In this document: piece after piece, positions 24,601 to 33,763 of the stretch | How the letters are laid out: every line of letters starts with the position of its first letter | How positions within the stretch are numbered: the stretch's first letter is position 1 | Source: Valencia hispanica | Taxonomy: Eukaryota > Chordata > Actinopteri > Cyprinodontiformes > Valenciidae | Length of the DNA: 64,000 nucleotides | NCBI GenBank assembly: GCA_963556495.2 | Contig: OY747700.1 | Coordinates: 3,708,501 to 3,772,500, forward strand | Direction of reading: 5' to 3' | Program-made: the position numbers and the translations under genes | Notes under the pieces: model-generated | The model's input: only the letters and a program-made list of their open reading frames with translations | Database searches by the model: none | What the model was told of the DNA's origin: nothing

Positions 24601-25292
24601 GTGTGTGAAAAAAGCTAAATCTTATTGATCCTGATTGATTTATGAAAGTAATAAAACTTTCCAAGGGGTTGAACACGTTTATAGCTGGCGTAAATAAACA
24701 CACGGTGCTGGTTTCAAATGTTCAGGAGGACCGTAGAAGACATCAAAGCTTCAGCAGAGAAAACTAAAACCAGCCCGACCAGAACCAGAACTCCAACGGG
24801 CTGAGGAGGAACCTTCCTGGGCTGCAGAATGTTGGAAACATCCCCAGACCAAAGGGTGAAGGAGAGGAGCGGATTCCCCGTCAGTGATAGAGGTTGCAGG
24901 TCAGAGAGCAGCCAGGATTTGAGAAATCCTCCAGATTTAGGTCAGATCAGTGACTCCTGGTTCTGCTGACCAGCAGCTTTCAGTCATCAGCCGCCGAGAA
25001 ACAGTCAAAGCTGGGCTGAAAAGCTGCCGGAAGCACGGAGAAATAAACCCAAACAACACCGAGAACCTCTTCGGATCTGAAATAAAGCTACTTCAGAACC
25101 AGAACCAGAACCACACCTAGTTAGGATTATAGCCGGTTCCAAAACTTCGGAACCGGTCCTCAGACCTATTAACCGGGGGAGGAACCGCAGCTAGCCTCTA
25201 AAAAGAGGAGCTTTTAGGGGCTAGGTGCTAGTTTGTTATCGGGGTAACAACGCGCACTTACCGGACATGAATTCCTCCTCTCCTCCGTCCAT
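7134..25292 (-). CDS. iws1: IWS1, SPT6-interacting transcription elongation factor, 15 exons, 792 aa
   Basis: Coding exons in transcript order: 25292-25262, 22536-22454, 21030-20103, 19854-19789, 19676-19463, 18310-18253, 18165-18056, 17982-17832, 17528-17446, 17355-17226, 17147-17030, 16626-16515, 11252-11196, 8837-8726, 7259-7134. All introns are GT-AG and phases agree throughout (2,379 coding bases). IWS1 bridges SPT6 on the phosphorylated RNA polymerase II tail to mRNA processing, export and SETD2 in the nucleus (family knowledge). Seen: an acidic Ser/Asp/Glu N-terminal region (1 to about 500) with seven [16 protein letters not shown] repeats and five SP-x-KR elements; the [15 protein letters not shown] block; and the conserved core from [13 protein letters not shown] through [18 protein letters not shown] to [12 protein letters not shown], matching the TFIIS N-terminal-like domain. 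The first exon encodes only [13 protein letters not shown]1 was considered and excluded. Human IWS1 is 819 aa. Confidence 0.93.
7677..7802 (-). CDS. iws1: iws1 terminal exon, proximal version (15a), duplicate
   Basis: The acceptor CTCTGTAG precedes a phase-0 exon, also exactly 126 bp with 41 residues and TAG. It contains [16 protein letters not shown] and ends [14 protein letters not shown]. It matches exon 15b at 20 of 41 residues, with the last 13 nearly identical and many conservative changes elsewhere. There are no stops or frameshifts. It could serve as a mutually exclusive last exon in place of 15b. No separate polyA signal was found for it. Confidence 0.75.
   Translation of the reverse strand, partial: SDSKKAISMLEKHKRRLAEQRKLRRPQGAVKISIEGNRMPL
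7860..8700. other. AT-rich iws1 intron, nothing recognised
   Basis: This is the intron between exon 14 and exon 15a. It is strongly AT-rich with many A and T runs. I see no coding potential, repeat boundary or RNA gene. Confidence 0.4.
8985..10602 (-). mobile_element. Tc1-type DNA transposon, apparently intact, DD38E
   Basis: Terminal inverted repeats of 27 bp (8985-9011 and 10576-10602, starting CACTACCGTTC) match perfectly and are flanked by TA (8983-8984 and 10603-10604). One uninterrupted transposase ORF fills the middle on the minus strand. The element sits in the iws1 intron between exons 13 and 14 in the same orientation as the gene. Perfect ends plus an open ORF indicate a young copy. 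Confidence 0.92.
9147..10190 (-). CDS. Tc1-family transposase, 347 aa, intact
   Basis: This is a cut-and-paste transposase acting in the nucleus on its own inverted repeats. The N-terminal paired-type helix-turn-helix ([19 protein letters not shown], about residues 27-45) is followed by a GRPR hook (59-62) and a second HTH to about 115. The catalytic domain has D154 (WTDESKF), D244 (QQDNDPKHT) and E283 (LNPIELLW). Exactly 38 residues separate D244 from E283, instead of the 34 usual in Tc1, because of a longer stretch after PKHTSK. That spacing is the one described for the Intruder (DD38E) sister family. Length is normal and no residue of the triad is missing. MARK was chosen as start because it gives the usual Tc1 N-terminus. 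Confidence 0.92.
   Translation of the reverse strand: MARKRELSSETRQSILVLRNEGYSMREIAKKLKISYNGVYYSLQRTAQTGSNQSRKRSGRPRCTTEQEDKYIRVSSLRNRRLTGPQLASSLNSTRKTPVSTSTVKRRLRDSGLQGRVAKKKPYLRLANKRKRLRWAKEHRHWTEEDWKKVLWTDESKFEVFGSQRRTFVRRRTTEKMLEECLTPSVKHGGGNVMVWGCFGAGKVGDLYRVKGILNKEGYHSILQLHAIPSGQRLIGANFILQQDNDPKHTSKLCKNYLEKKQAAGILSVMEWPAQSPDLNPIELLWEQLDRMVRKKCPSNQSKLWELLLEAWGAISPDYLNKLTARMPKVCNAVIAANGGFFDESKV
10625..10965. mobile_element. Possible MITE with CGATATATTGCGATAT ends
   Basis: The left part has CGATATATTGCGATATTTT and the right part has the inverted form CGCAATATATCG plus related TATCG words. (TA)n tracts border it at 10,603-10,628 and 10,979-11,005. It is non-coding, and the boundaries are approximate. 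Confidence 0.35.
11253..12140. other. iws1 intron segment, nothing recognised
   Basis: There are only short ORFs on both strands around 11,650-12,000 and no family motif. Some of the text around 11,700-11,960 reads like decayed transposon sequence, but I cannot name it. Confidence 0.3.
12150..12269. mobile_element. hAT-type transposon end fragment
   Basis: The fragment CGGTCCGTGGCG...GGTTGGGGACCACTG ends exactly like hAT elements whose inverted repeat begins CAGTGGTCCCCAACC. Only one end is visible. Confidence 0.5.
12900..13081 (-). repeat. tRNA-derived SINE
   Basis: On the minus strand the head reads GGGGCGTCGCGTGGCGCAGTGG, with a box B-like GGGTTCGACTCC. It ends in CTATAAATAAAGGCCA, a known type of fish tRNA SINE. 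It is inserted in the iws1 intron between exons 12 and 13. Confidence 0.65.
13090..14470. other. iws1 intron, unclassified
   Basis: An AT-rich part (13,090-13,320) precedes a GC-richer part (13,320-14,160) with overlapping ORFs on both strands and no recognisable domain. The purine/pyrimidine-biased stretch near 13,930-14,000 explains the open frames. No gene is called. Confidence 0.3.
14480..15110 (+). mobile_element. L2-like LINE fragment
   Basis: Reverse transcriptase C-terminal blocks are visible: [33 protein letters not shown] and [14 protein letters not shown] in pieces. Frameshifts and 5' truncation are present. It lies in the iws1 intron between exons 12 and 13. Confidence 0.7.
15125..15610 (+). 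other. Possible Harbinger-like remnant
   Basis: A 66-codon reading frame starts [17 protein letters not shown] at 15,304. That opening resembles N-termini of fish PIF/Harbinger transposase ORFs. The rest of the transposase is absent and no clear terminal repeats were found, so this is a weak call. Confidence 0.25.
15651..15688. repeat. (TA)n microsatellite
   Basis: About 19 TA units in the iws1 intron between exons 12 and 13. Confidence 0.9.
16645..16885. repeat. Minisatellite of CAGCAACGACA-type units
   Basis: Degenerate units of about 17-19 bp built on (T)CAGCAACGACACNTC recur across the iws1 intron next to exon 12. Units differ by small substitutions and indels. Confidence 0.7.
17575..17820. 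repeat. Minisatellite of GGCTTTTATTGTGAAAGGCAG-type units
   Basis: About five to six diverged units of 40-50 bp, each with GCTTTTATTGTGAAAGGCA followed by a TTTAAATA-like segment. They fill the iws1 intron between exons 8 and 9. Confidence 0.7.
18420..19110. mobile_element. Foldback/MITE in iws1 intron 5
   Basis: The left text ATGGAAGTCAATGGAGCGAT...GTTATTTTCTGGTCC (18,510-18,540) returns inverted on the right (GGATCAGAAAATAACTTTTA...GCTCCATTGACTCTCAT at 19,037-19,075). ACATATGATGT is also shared on both sides. It is non-coding, and the outer edges are uncertain. Confidence 0.55.
20655..20896 (-). repeat. iws1: 36-bp in-frame tandem repeat in iws1 exon 3
   Basis: Seven units encode S(D/E)[10 protein letters not shown], the last shortened. 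The DNA units are nearly identical. Human IWS1 has a related but different acidic repeat, so length variation here is probably tolerated. Confidence 0.9.
21560..22300 (-). mobile_element. L2/Maui-like LINE fragment
   Basis: On the minus strand the blocks [21 protein letters not shown] and [14 protein letters not shown] are readable, as is the upstream part ([19 protein letters not shown]). Frames are broken. It belongs to the same subfamily as the copy at 5.4-6.5 kb. It lies in iws1 intron 2. Confidence 0.7.
22560..23120. other. iws1 intron 1 segment, nothing recognised
   Basis: Short open frames only, with no repeat boundary or motif recognised. Confidence 0.3.
23132..24081. mobile_element. 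hAT-like non-autonomous element, 950 bp
   Basis: It is flanked by direct copies of TTTCAGTTA (23123-23131 and 24082-24090). The ends are loosely inverted (GTAGTGGGCGAT and ATCATCCCACCCTAG). It has no transposase ORF. It contains a LINE tail at 23,640-23,965. Confidence 0.5.
23640..23965 (+). mobile_element. Rex1-like LINE 3' end
   Basis: The frame [15 protein letters not shown], then a 3' UTR ending GTTGTACAGGTTACAATGACAATAAAG, are typical of the 3' end of Rex1-type elements. It is nested in the hAT-like element. Confidence 0.55.
24190..24690 (+). mobile_element. Degenerate Tc1-type remnant
   Basis: The text [13 protein letters not shown] at about 24,355-24,395 is the Tc1 motif before the catalytic Glu; the rest is decayed. 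It is unrelated in detail to the intact copy at 9-10.6 kb. Confidence 0.5.
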
Positions 25293-25520
25293 CTCTCAGG
25301 CGAAGACAGAGTCCGGATCGGACCTTACTGGACGGACTGGTGTCCTTTTACTGGTTTTTACTACCACCGCTGAGAAAACAACAGAAAGAAGAAAACGAGA
25401 CGCACAGGAGCTAGCTGCATTTAGCACACCGAAAGCAAAAATGGCGGGGGCCACTGCAATCTGCGCATGCGTGATGCGTTACGTAATGTATCTTTTTCGT
25501 TTAATGGCGAATAGCAAAAA
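25293..25520 (-). promoter_or_regulatory. iws1: Putative iws1 promoter
   Basis: Upstream of the iws1 ATG (25290-25292) lie a YY1-like AAAATGGCGG (25437-25446), an NRF1-like TGCGCATGCG (25462-25471) and a palindromic TTACGTAA (25479-25486), all within 200 bp. No TATA box is apparent. This pattern suits a housekeeping gene. Confidence 0.5.
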
Positions 25521-25730
25521 GACCATGATGTGTAATACCGCCACCTATTGACCTGGAGGGCGGACAGCGATTAACCGAGAAACCGGCAAAAAAAAACTAA
25601 CTTTTTTTTTTTTTACTTTATTGTCAATAATGTCAGTTGGACTTTTTAGAGCATGATATAGTAATGTACATATATAACATATGAAAAAAGAAAAACAAAG
25701 TAAAACACAATGTTAGAAGATAATAATACA

Positions 25731-25828
25731 TAAGATAAGATAAGATAAGATAAGATAAGATAAGATAAGATAAGATAAGATAAGATAAGATAAGATAAGA
25801 TAAGATAAGATAAGATAAGATAAGATAA
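25731..25828. repeat. (TAAGA)n microsatellite, about 19 units
   Basis: A perfect pentanucleotide array of about 98 bp. Confidence 0.95.
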
Positions 25829-25839
25829 AACTAGAAATT

Positions 25840-26880
25840 CACTAGTTACAACAGCTGCAATAGTAGCACACAGTGCAGAGCGTTGGAAAGGTGCAAAAGG
25901 TTCAGGTAAAATAAGTAACTTCGATTGAAACTAAACTGTAGTATTAAATATAAAAATCAACAATTAGCAGTGCAAAATGTTAAGGTGACAATAATAATAA
26001 ACCTTACACAAAAGAGGCAAGTTTTTAAACAATACATTTAAAGGTATTAAAATAACATAAGAGTCCTTTCACTTTCAGGTTCGTTAAACCACTCAGAAAT
26101 AACATTCAAAACAAGTAACAGAGGGGTGACCGGGGCTTTGTCAAAGAAGATTAACTGAAAAGTATGTAAAATAAATAGAATAAGCAAAAAGATCAACAGA
26201 TATCCAGGTCAAAACTTATACATTAATATATTCAAATCAGAGCACATTTTTAATGTTTTTCTTGCTTTAAGGTTCTGTGAGGTAGGAGATAAAGTTCTCA
26301 TATAAATTCAAAATTCCTTAATAAAAACAAACACAAAAAGGCTAGGGTTAGGCACTTTACATTTGTAAAAATGAAATTTGGTTAAAAATAAAAACTGGTT
26401 AATAAAAAAATACTATAAAATAAGGAATGTCACGTTTTACCTCAAACTTTGTGTATCTGAACAGAACATTTTTAAAACAAAGTAAGAAGGAAGATTGAAT
26501 TTTTTCTCTACTAAACATACTAACATACCACAGCTCTTGAGTGAACTCACACAATCAAAATTAATGATGAAGAGTCTCTAGACAAGAATTGCTAAGCATA
26601 CAGGCTGTTTCAATGTATGGAAAAAATAACTTGTAATAATAATTGTGCGTTCTTTAATGATGAGCCAAGTTCAATCATTAATTCTTTATTTATACAGCAG
26701 TTTGAAACCAGGACAACAATAAGGAGATAAAAACAGAAAGTAACACATGGGAGAAATAATCAGAGGTGGGTAGAGTATCCAAAAATTGTACTCAAGTAAA
26801 AGTAGCACTACTTTAACATATTTTTACTCAAGTAAAAGCAAAAAGTAGCCGTACAAGAAATGAATCAGGTGAGAGTAAAA
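25840..26880. other. AT-rich intergenic DNA with repeat scraps
   Basis: No gene is seen. The part at 26,765-26,880 (GTACTCAAGTAAAAGTAGCAC and a second copy of ACTCAAGTAAAAG) is a common fish non-coding repeat. A LINE tail-like stretch is near 26,680. Confidence 0.35.
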
Positions 26881-27132
26881 ACGAATCTTTATTTGTATAG
26901 CACTTTTCACAGACAAAAGTCACAAAGTGCTTCACAACACAGTAATATATAAACAAATAAATCAAAAATAACACACAATATAAAAGGCCAAGACAACATA
27001 AAAATCATAGCAGCCCAAAAGTAGCTAATTAAAAGCCTGAAGAAATAAATGAGTCTTAAATTCGCTCTTGAAGGTGTCAACAGAGTCATTTGAGCACAAA
27101 GAGGAGGGAAGATCATTCCAAAGCCTAGGAGC

Positions 27133-28843
27133 CAAGGGCGTAGGTTTGTTTTTAAAATTGCTGGGGACAATAACCATTAACATGAGTGTGGTTTGAAGAT
27201 TGGTGGGGACAATAAGTAATCATTCATATATAGGTATTTATCCTTCTCACGTTATATTATAATATAAACTGTGGTGTAATAACTGGTGTAAAAATTGAAA
27301 GCCCATTGTGTTTTATTTTGCTTTTAAATGGCGCTGAAAACCATCATTAGACTGTTGTCTGGGAAAGATCATGTTTATCCACATCGTAGCACAAAGAATA
27401 ATGTGAGCTACAGTAATAATATGTTTGCCCCAGAAGAAGAATGCTCAACAAACAAAACAAAATCATTTCCCCTGCAACCCTCGCCGTTCTGTGCACAGAA
27501 CCATCAACTGTAACTTCACTGCACTTCTGCATAAAATAAGTATCAGCTGTGTAACATTCCAGAGAAATAAAAAGGGAAATAATTTATTGTAATATGGGGT
27601 CACGTTATTTCTTTTTCTTTTCTTTTTTAGACTCAAGCAGTTTACATTTCACATCGCTGACCACTTGTTGCAGACGCGCAGACATTTCCAACTTTATGAA
27701 CAGAGTTCAGGTAACTGAATCAATCAAAAAAAGATTCCTGTGAGAGCATTTGACTGATTATCATCTCAGACCTGGACACGTATTCAAAGCATCGCTATCT
27801 GAGAGCTCAGCTGACAGCACCATGGAGAGTTATGGAGCGATTGGAGCGCGTAGCCGCAGCGGACACAGACCAATGGCGGTTTTAAATGAACGGGCGGGTT
27901 GGGTCTGGATTTAATCTGGAGATAACTGTGGGTAAAGGGGCGGGTTAAAAAAATCATCTTAATGCATACGGGTTGGTAAAATTGAACCAGTGCAGGACTC
28001 TGCAACAGTAAACTGTATTCTTTTACTGCAATTATTTTGTATTTAAAACATATGTGAGGGAAATAGATATGCAAGCAGAAACTATAGGGGAAACAATATT
28101 TATTTTTATGCAGCTTTGAAAACGAACCGATCGCAAAAATTGTTGCAAGACCCGGAAATGGGCTAAAATATATGACAGAAGTAATTTCTGTCATATATTT
28201 TAGCCCATTTCCCGGTCTTGCCCATTTCCTTGGGGAAAGCGCGCACAGACCTGCGCCATCCTTAGATCCATGGTGTAACATAACTTATAGTGGGCATCTT
28301 GTTGTGCAGTTAGTTTCCAAACCACGTAATTCATAGCCTAGTTACATACAATTTTAGACTGTATGATGTGTGAAGTGTAGCATTGCCAGTAACGTTATTA
28401 TGACTTACAGGTTTCTTTGAAAAATTGTTCCTCGTGTCCAAATTCTTCTTTTTTGCTGCCATCCTTACTCGCTTTTGACACTCATGTGTCGCCCACGTTG
28501 CACCTGAGTCCTCTCGCGGACTGGAAAGTTCTCCTTGCAGTTTTGGCGCTGCTAAGAACCAAACAGCTGCATAGTCTCACCTGACAGCAGGGAAAGGCAC
28601 AGCCAATCACATTGACCAAATGTGTTATGGGAGGTAGGACTCCAGTAGAGAACGTAATTAAACTCTTTCTGCACCTCTAGAATGAGACGTTGACAGATTT
28701 GTATTTTTCCTTCTCTTTTTTGCTTTCTATCTGGTTTGTTTTTCTTTTCTCGAGGGGATCAAATAATTGGTGGGGACAATTAAATAATCGCTAGATATTG
28801 GTGGGGACATGTCCCTTCCGTGCATGCTAATTCTAAGCCCTTG
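27133..28843. mobile_element. Non-autonomous hAT element, 1,711 bp
   Basis: The 8-bp target duplication CTAGGAGC (27125-27132 and 28844-28851) is perfect. The ends are CAAGGGCGTAGG and the inverted CAAGGGCTTAGA. A second truncated copy of the family starts at 33,764. No transposase is seen. It carries a near-perfect hairpin at 28,145-28,221. Confidence 0.8.
28145..28221. repeat. 36-bp inverted repeat with 5-nt loop
   Basis: Arm 28145-28180 and arm 28186-28221 pair at 35 of 36 positions around the loop GTAAT. It lies inside the hAT element. Confidence 0.9.
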
Positions 28844-29499
28844 CTAGGAGCAACAGCCTGGAAGGATCGGTCACCTCTAGCACGGAAATGAGTGTGTGGA
28901 ACTTTCAGCAGATTCTGTACTACAAACCTCAGAGCCCGTACCAGGGTGTAAGGCTGGATCAGATCACTGATGAAAGGAGCCTGACCATGCAGGGCTCTGA
29001 AAGCTAGAACCAGGATTTTAAACTTGATCCTATAGGACACTGGCAGCCAATGAAGTTGTTTAAGAATAGGGGACATGTGAGTCCCTTCGTAAAAAGGGTT
29101 CCTCAAGTACTAAGCAACTGATATTAACATTGATTTAATATTTCACAATGTTGTCATCAGACAGAAAAATACAAAATTATGCCCAAATTCTGGTCCATAA
29201 TTACAAAATAAAATTTCTAAGCTGAAGCCTCTTTTCAGTTTCAATTCTTTCCAGTTTAAAACTTTTTGAACTAATAGTTACAGTAGGTTGTGTATACTGT
29301 ATACAGCTTATGTTAGAACATGTGTGAACAGTGTTTACTGTATCTTCTTGACCTCCAAATAGCTCAGCAGATAGAAAATAACATTAGGACTACAAAAGCT
29401 TGTGTAGAAACAAGAGGTCTCATTTTAACATAAACTGTAGGCTTTTGTCTTTGTCTGCTGTATTTTGGTAAAATTGGTTATTCTCAAAGAGCAGAGGTT

Positions 29500-29856
29500 C
29501 TCCCAAGGTGCTGTTCATCACCATTAGTGTTGTTGTTACCCCTACTCTTCCTGCTGTCCCTATCTTTTCCAATGATGATTGTGAAAAATTCTTGGACTTT
29601 TGTGGAAAAAAGTTAAAACTGTGAGAAGTTCCATGTCTACCCAACACTGTCCTTTCCTAGTACTGCTCAGCTTTTGATTTTATATCATTTCCCCCCTGTC
29701 TCCTTATCAGAGTTGGTTAAATTAGTTATCTTAGTGAAGCTATTCTTTTGTTCTATTGATGTCTTCATGTATTTCAATCTATTGGTACCTGTGTCCTTAA
29801 AATCATTAACTGTTCCTGGCTTTCTGCCCAAGTTCCTGATTATTTAAAAAATGCTG
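29500..29856 (+). mobile_element. L2-like LINE fragment
   Basis: The decayed text ending INCSWLSAQVPDYFKNAV matches the start of an L2 reverse transcriptase domain. The Rex3 copy follows directly. Confidence 0.5.
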
Positions 29857-31557
29857 TTATGATCTGATCCTGAGGCCACCGAAACAGGTCAACACCTTGG
29901 CTGTGCCTAGAGATCCTGTCCATAACAGTTAGGAACAGGATCGATGACAAAGGGCAACCTTGGCGGAGTCCAACTCTCACTGGAAACAAGCCCGACTTAC
30001 TGCCGGCAATGCGAACCAAACTCTGGCACCGGTCGTACAGGGACCTAACAGCCCGTATCAAGGGGCCCGGTACCCCATACTCCTGGAGCACCCCCCACAG
30101 GGCCCCCCGAGGGACACGGTCGAACGCCTTCTCCAAGTCCACAAAACACATGTAGACCGGTTGGGCGAACTCCCATGCACCCTCCAGGACCCTGCTGAGG
30201 GTGTAGAGCTGGTCCAGTGTTCAACGGCCAGGACAAAAACCACATTGTTCCTCCTGGATCTGAGGTTCGACTATCCGTCAAACCCTCCTCTCCAGAACCC
30301 CTGAATAGACCTTACCAGGGAGGCTCAGAAGTGTGATCCCCCTGTAGCTGTAACACACTCTGTGGTCCCCCTTTTAAAACAGGGGAACTACCACCCCGGT
30401 CTGCCAATCCAAGGGAACTGCCCCCGATGTCCAAACAATATTGCAGAGCCATGTTAACCAACACACCCCCACAACATCCAGAGCCTTAAGGAACTCCGGG
30501 TGAATCTCATCCACCCCCGGAGCCTTGCCACTGAGGAGCTTTTTAACGACCTCGGTGACCTCAGCACCAGAGATTGGAGAGCCCGACCCAAAGTCCCCAA
30601 ACCCTGCTTCCAGATTGGAAGGCGTCCTGGTGGGATTGAGGAGGTCTTCGAAGTATTCCATCCACCGACCCAAAACATCCCGTGTCGAGGTCAGCAGCAC
30701 ACCATCCCCACTGTAAACAGTGTTGGTGGCAGACCTCTTTCCCCCACTGAGACGCTGGACCAGAATCGCTTCGAAGCCGCACCGAAGTCGTTCTCCATGG
30801 CCTCTTCAAACTCCTCCCACGCCCAAGTTTTTGCCTCAGCGACCATCTGAGCCGCACTCCGCCTGGCCCGCCGGTACCTATCAGCTGCTTCAGGGGTCCC
30901 ACAGGCCAAAAAGACCCGATAGGACTCCTTCTTCAGCCTGACAGCATCCGTTACTGCCGGTATCCACCAGTTCGAGGTTCGAGGGTTGCGGCCGCGACAG
31001 GCACCGACCACCTTGCGGGCACAGCTCTGGTCAACCGCCTCAACAATGGAGGCATGGAACATGGCCCACTCGGACTCAATGTCCCTCACCTCCCCCGGGA
31101 CATGTCCGAAGTTCTGCCAGAGGTGTGAGTTGAAGCTCCTTTTGACAGGAGACTCTGCCAGACATTCCCAGCAGACCCTCACAACACCTTTGGGCCTGCC
31201 AGGTCTGTCCGGCGTCCTCCCCCGACATCAGAGCCGACTCAGCACCAGGTAGTGGTCAGTGGACTGGAGTGTCCAAAACATGTGGCCGCAGATCAGACTA
31301 AACGACTACCAAGTCGATCATCGAGCTGAGGTCTAGGGTGTCCTGGTGCCAAGTGCACATATGGACACCCTTATGCCTGAACACGGTGTTCGTTATGGAC
31401 AATCCATGACGAGCACAGAAGTCCAATAACAAATTGCATCAGATCGGGGGGGCATTCTGCCAACCACACCCCTCCAGGTCTCACTGTCATTGCCCACATG
31501 AGAGTTGAAGTCCCCCAGCAGAACAAGGGAGTCCCCAGGAGGAGCACTCTCCAGCTC
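29857..31557 (-). mobile_element. Rex3 LINE copy, truncated at both ends
   Basis: Read on the minus strand, it covers the end of the endonuclease region, linker and reverse transcriptase to QGCPLSSILFLTVMDRIS, where the catalytic FADD box and 3' end are missing. Motifs include MCFVDLEKAFDRVPRGALWG and PLDWQTGVVVPLF. The sequences of the published Rex3 primer regions (TGGCAGACNGGGGTGGTGG and the ACAAAGGGCAACC side) are present. Frameshifts are present. The copy at 62-64 kb is on the opposite strand. Confidence 0.85.
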
Positions 31558-31734
31558 CAGCAAATACTACATCACAGTTAAGCAAACATGCAGCCTGGAA
31601 ACTTTTGAATTGAGCTTTATTTCATATTTGTTGGTTCCAGCTGAAAATGAATCAGAGAGAAAAAAGATCATCTTTCCAGTTGAATCAAGTTCAGATCAAA
31701 ACTCCACGAAGCCACTAAATGGAGCTTAGTTTGA

Positions 31735-33024
31735 ATTTCATCTTTATTGATCCAATGAGACAAACAATATCAGACAGTAAATGACAGACATGATCAGATA
31801 AACAGGATGAAAACGTTTCAGCTCAGAGTTCATCATCATGATCCAGTCAGAGTTTCTTTAAACTCAAACTGCTGCAGCTTCAACCTCTGAGGATCATCAG
31901 GACACAGATCAGCTTCTATCCTCTAGCAAAGATCATCATCAGCTCCACCTGCAGAGAAAAGAAGGATGAAGAGAGGAGATCAGTGAGTGTTTCCAGCCTC
32001 TCTCCATCAGCTGTCAGTCAGTGATGCAGCACATCCAGTAGAAAGAGCAGCTGTGGAGCGTAGCCAGCTTCCTTTCAGCTCTCATGTTAACGTGTTGGAG
32101 TGAACACACTGAGCTCCAAGCTCACACAGCTGCACACACTTTTAGCATCAAGTCTGCTTCCTCTGCAGGTTTCACTCAAGTCCACAGTGGAAACAAACTG
32201 CTGAGTCATGAAGGCTTCATTACTGCACCAACACTGTAGTGATGGATTTCCTGCTGCTCCATCTAAACACACAAACTCTGGCTGTTGATGAACATCTCAT
32301 CTGCTTCTGAATGATCAGCTGACTAATAAACATGGAGGCTGTCCCTGAACACATCTGGATGAAGCTAAGGACAGAAGGACACATGTCCAGATGTGATGAG
32401 TGGACTTCAGCAGAGCTTCTGCTCTGTAGAAACACCACATGGTTACTAAATGGAACCATGGTTTGTGAAATTAGAGCCAGTGATTTCCAGGCTGCAGTCA
32501 GACTGATCTCAGATCTGTGACAAAGATGAAACTGATCAGTTGTTTCCTGATGAAATGAGAGAACAAACAGATCTGAGATCAGACCTGATGCTCCCACAGT
32601 TTGATGAATGAGGACCACTGTCTCTATACATGTTGGAAGGCTGGCAGCTGGAATCCAGCTGGATTTCCTGGAGACATGAACACAACAAGCTTCTGGCTCA
32701 TCTGATTGGCTCATTGTTGTCTCTGTGTCCAATCAGGAAGCCTGTCACCATCTCCTCCCACTGAGAAGCTGCAGCTTTACTGGAAACACTGGATCTTTGC
32801 TTTGATACTAACTGGGTTTAGTTGAATACTGCTGACAGCAGCTGGACTCACTCCAACCATCTACTGACCTCAGAGTCTTTACAAGATCCTTCAGCTGCTC
32901 GACATCTGACTCCTTCAGGTCGTTGTTGCTGCTCAGGTCCAGTTCTGTCAGATGGGAGGGGTTGGACTTCAGAGCTGAGGCCAGAGAAGAACAGCTGATC
33001 TCTGTCAACCTGCAGTTCTCCAAT
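31735..33024 (-). pseudogene. 3'-terminal exon and 3' UTR of a fish NLR (NLRC3-like) gene or relic
   Basis: The coding part is 32,808-33,024, with acceptor TTTTTTCAG at 33,025. It encodes [19 protein letters not shown], then [20 protein letters not shown], and ends at TAG. This is the leucine-rich-repeat tail of the NACHT-LRR receptors expanded in teleosts, which sense infection in the cytosol (family knowledge). About 1.06 kb of non-coding sequence leads to an AATAAA on the minus strand at 31,743-31,748. No NACHT or FISNA domain is in the window. It could be the real 3' end of a gene whose 5' part lies at higher coordinates, or a relic; I cannot decide. Confidence 0.6.
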
Positions 33025-33134
33025 CTGAAAAAAGAATAAAACATGTGAGCTGAAGCCAACAGGATGCAGGTTAAAACTGAAATATGAACAAACAATAAAA
33101 ATGCAAACAATCTATTCCACTAAATATAAAAGTC

Positions 33135-33755
33135 ACAGAAACATGATGAACGGATGTCTGATATCTGATCCAGTCAAACTGGTTTAAAGAGTTCAAACCA
33201 GCATCAGAACTTTGGGGTTCACCAACATAGACTGGATCAGGAGGAGATCTGGACTTAGAAGCAGCTCCAGAAATCCATCTGTCAGATAGGTGAGAAGAGA
33301 ACCAGTCCAAGGCAGATCCTGAAACACCAACCGAGAACCTCAGCCTATTGAGCTGAATCTGCTGGTCTACTGTATGGAGAGCAGAGCTAAGGTCCAACAT
33401 CAGCAGGACAGAACAGTTTCTCTTGTCGCTCTGCATCAAAATGTCCTTTGATCGTCTCAGAAGAGCTGATTCAGCTGAATGAGATCTATGAAAACCTGAG
33501 TGAAAGTGGTCCAGAATGCTGAGCTGATCCAGAGCAGCAGTTCACTGGTTGACCACAACCTTCTCTAAGATCTCAGCAGGAGATGGAAGCTTGGAGACGC
33601 CTCCATCACTGCCAAGGAGAGAAGGATCCAAACTGTCTAAAGCAGCTGGATGAATCAGTAGCTACTGTACCAGAGGCCAGGGAAGCATTGACAGTAGTGA
33701 GCTCACTGGAACCAATGACCTAGAAGGCTTTCTGAACAAAGATGAAGGTCAAAGG
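33135..33755 (-). mobile_element. L2-like LINE fragment
   Basis: The minus-strand text LLMLDLSSALHTVDQQIQLNRL and GSALDWFSSHLSDR is L2-type reverse transcriptase. The upstream RSHSAESALLR piece is on the same strand but in another frame. Confidence 0.65.
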
Positions 33756-33763
33756 TCCAGAGA

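Larger units (their letters stand above)
26885..29106 (-). mobile_element. L2-like LINE 3' part, split by a hAT element
   Basis: The right part (28,852-29,106) reads ILKQLHWLPVSYRIKFKILVLAF on the minus strand. The left part (26,885-27,124) continues into a 3' tail near GTGCTATACAAATAAAG. The hAT at 27,133-28,843 separates them, with the split sequence continuing cleanly across it. Confidence 0.7.

Noticed and set aside
17030..25292. LEO1 as identity of the acidic minus-strand gene
   Set aside because: The Ser/Asp-rich N-terminus resembles LEO1, but the exons [27 protein letters not shown] and [12 protein letters not shown] are specific to IWS1.
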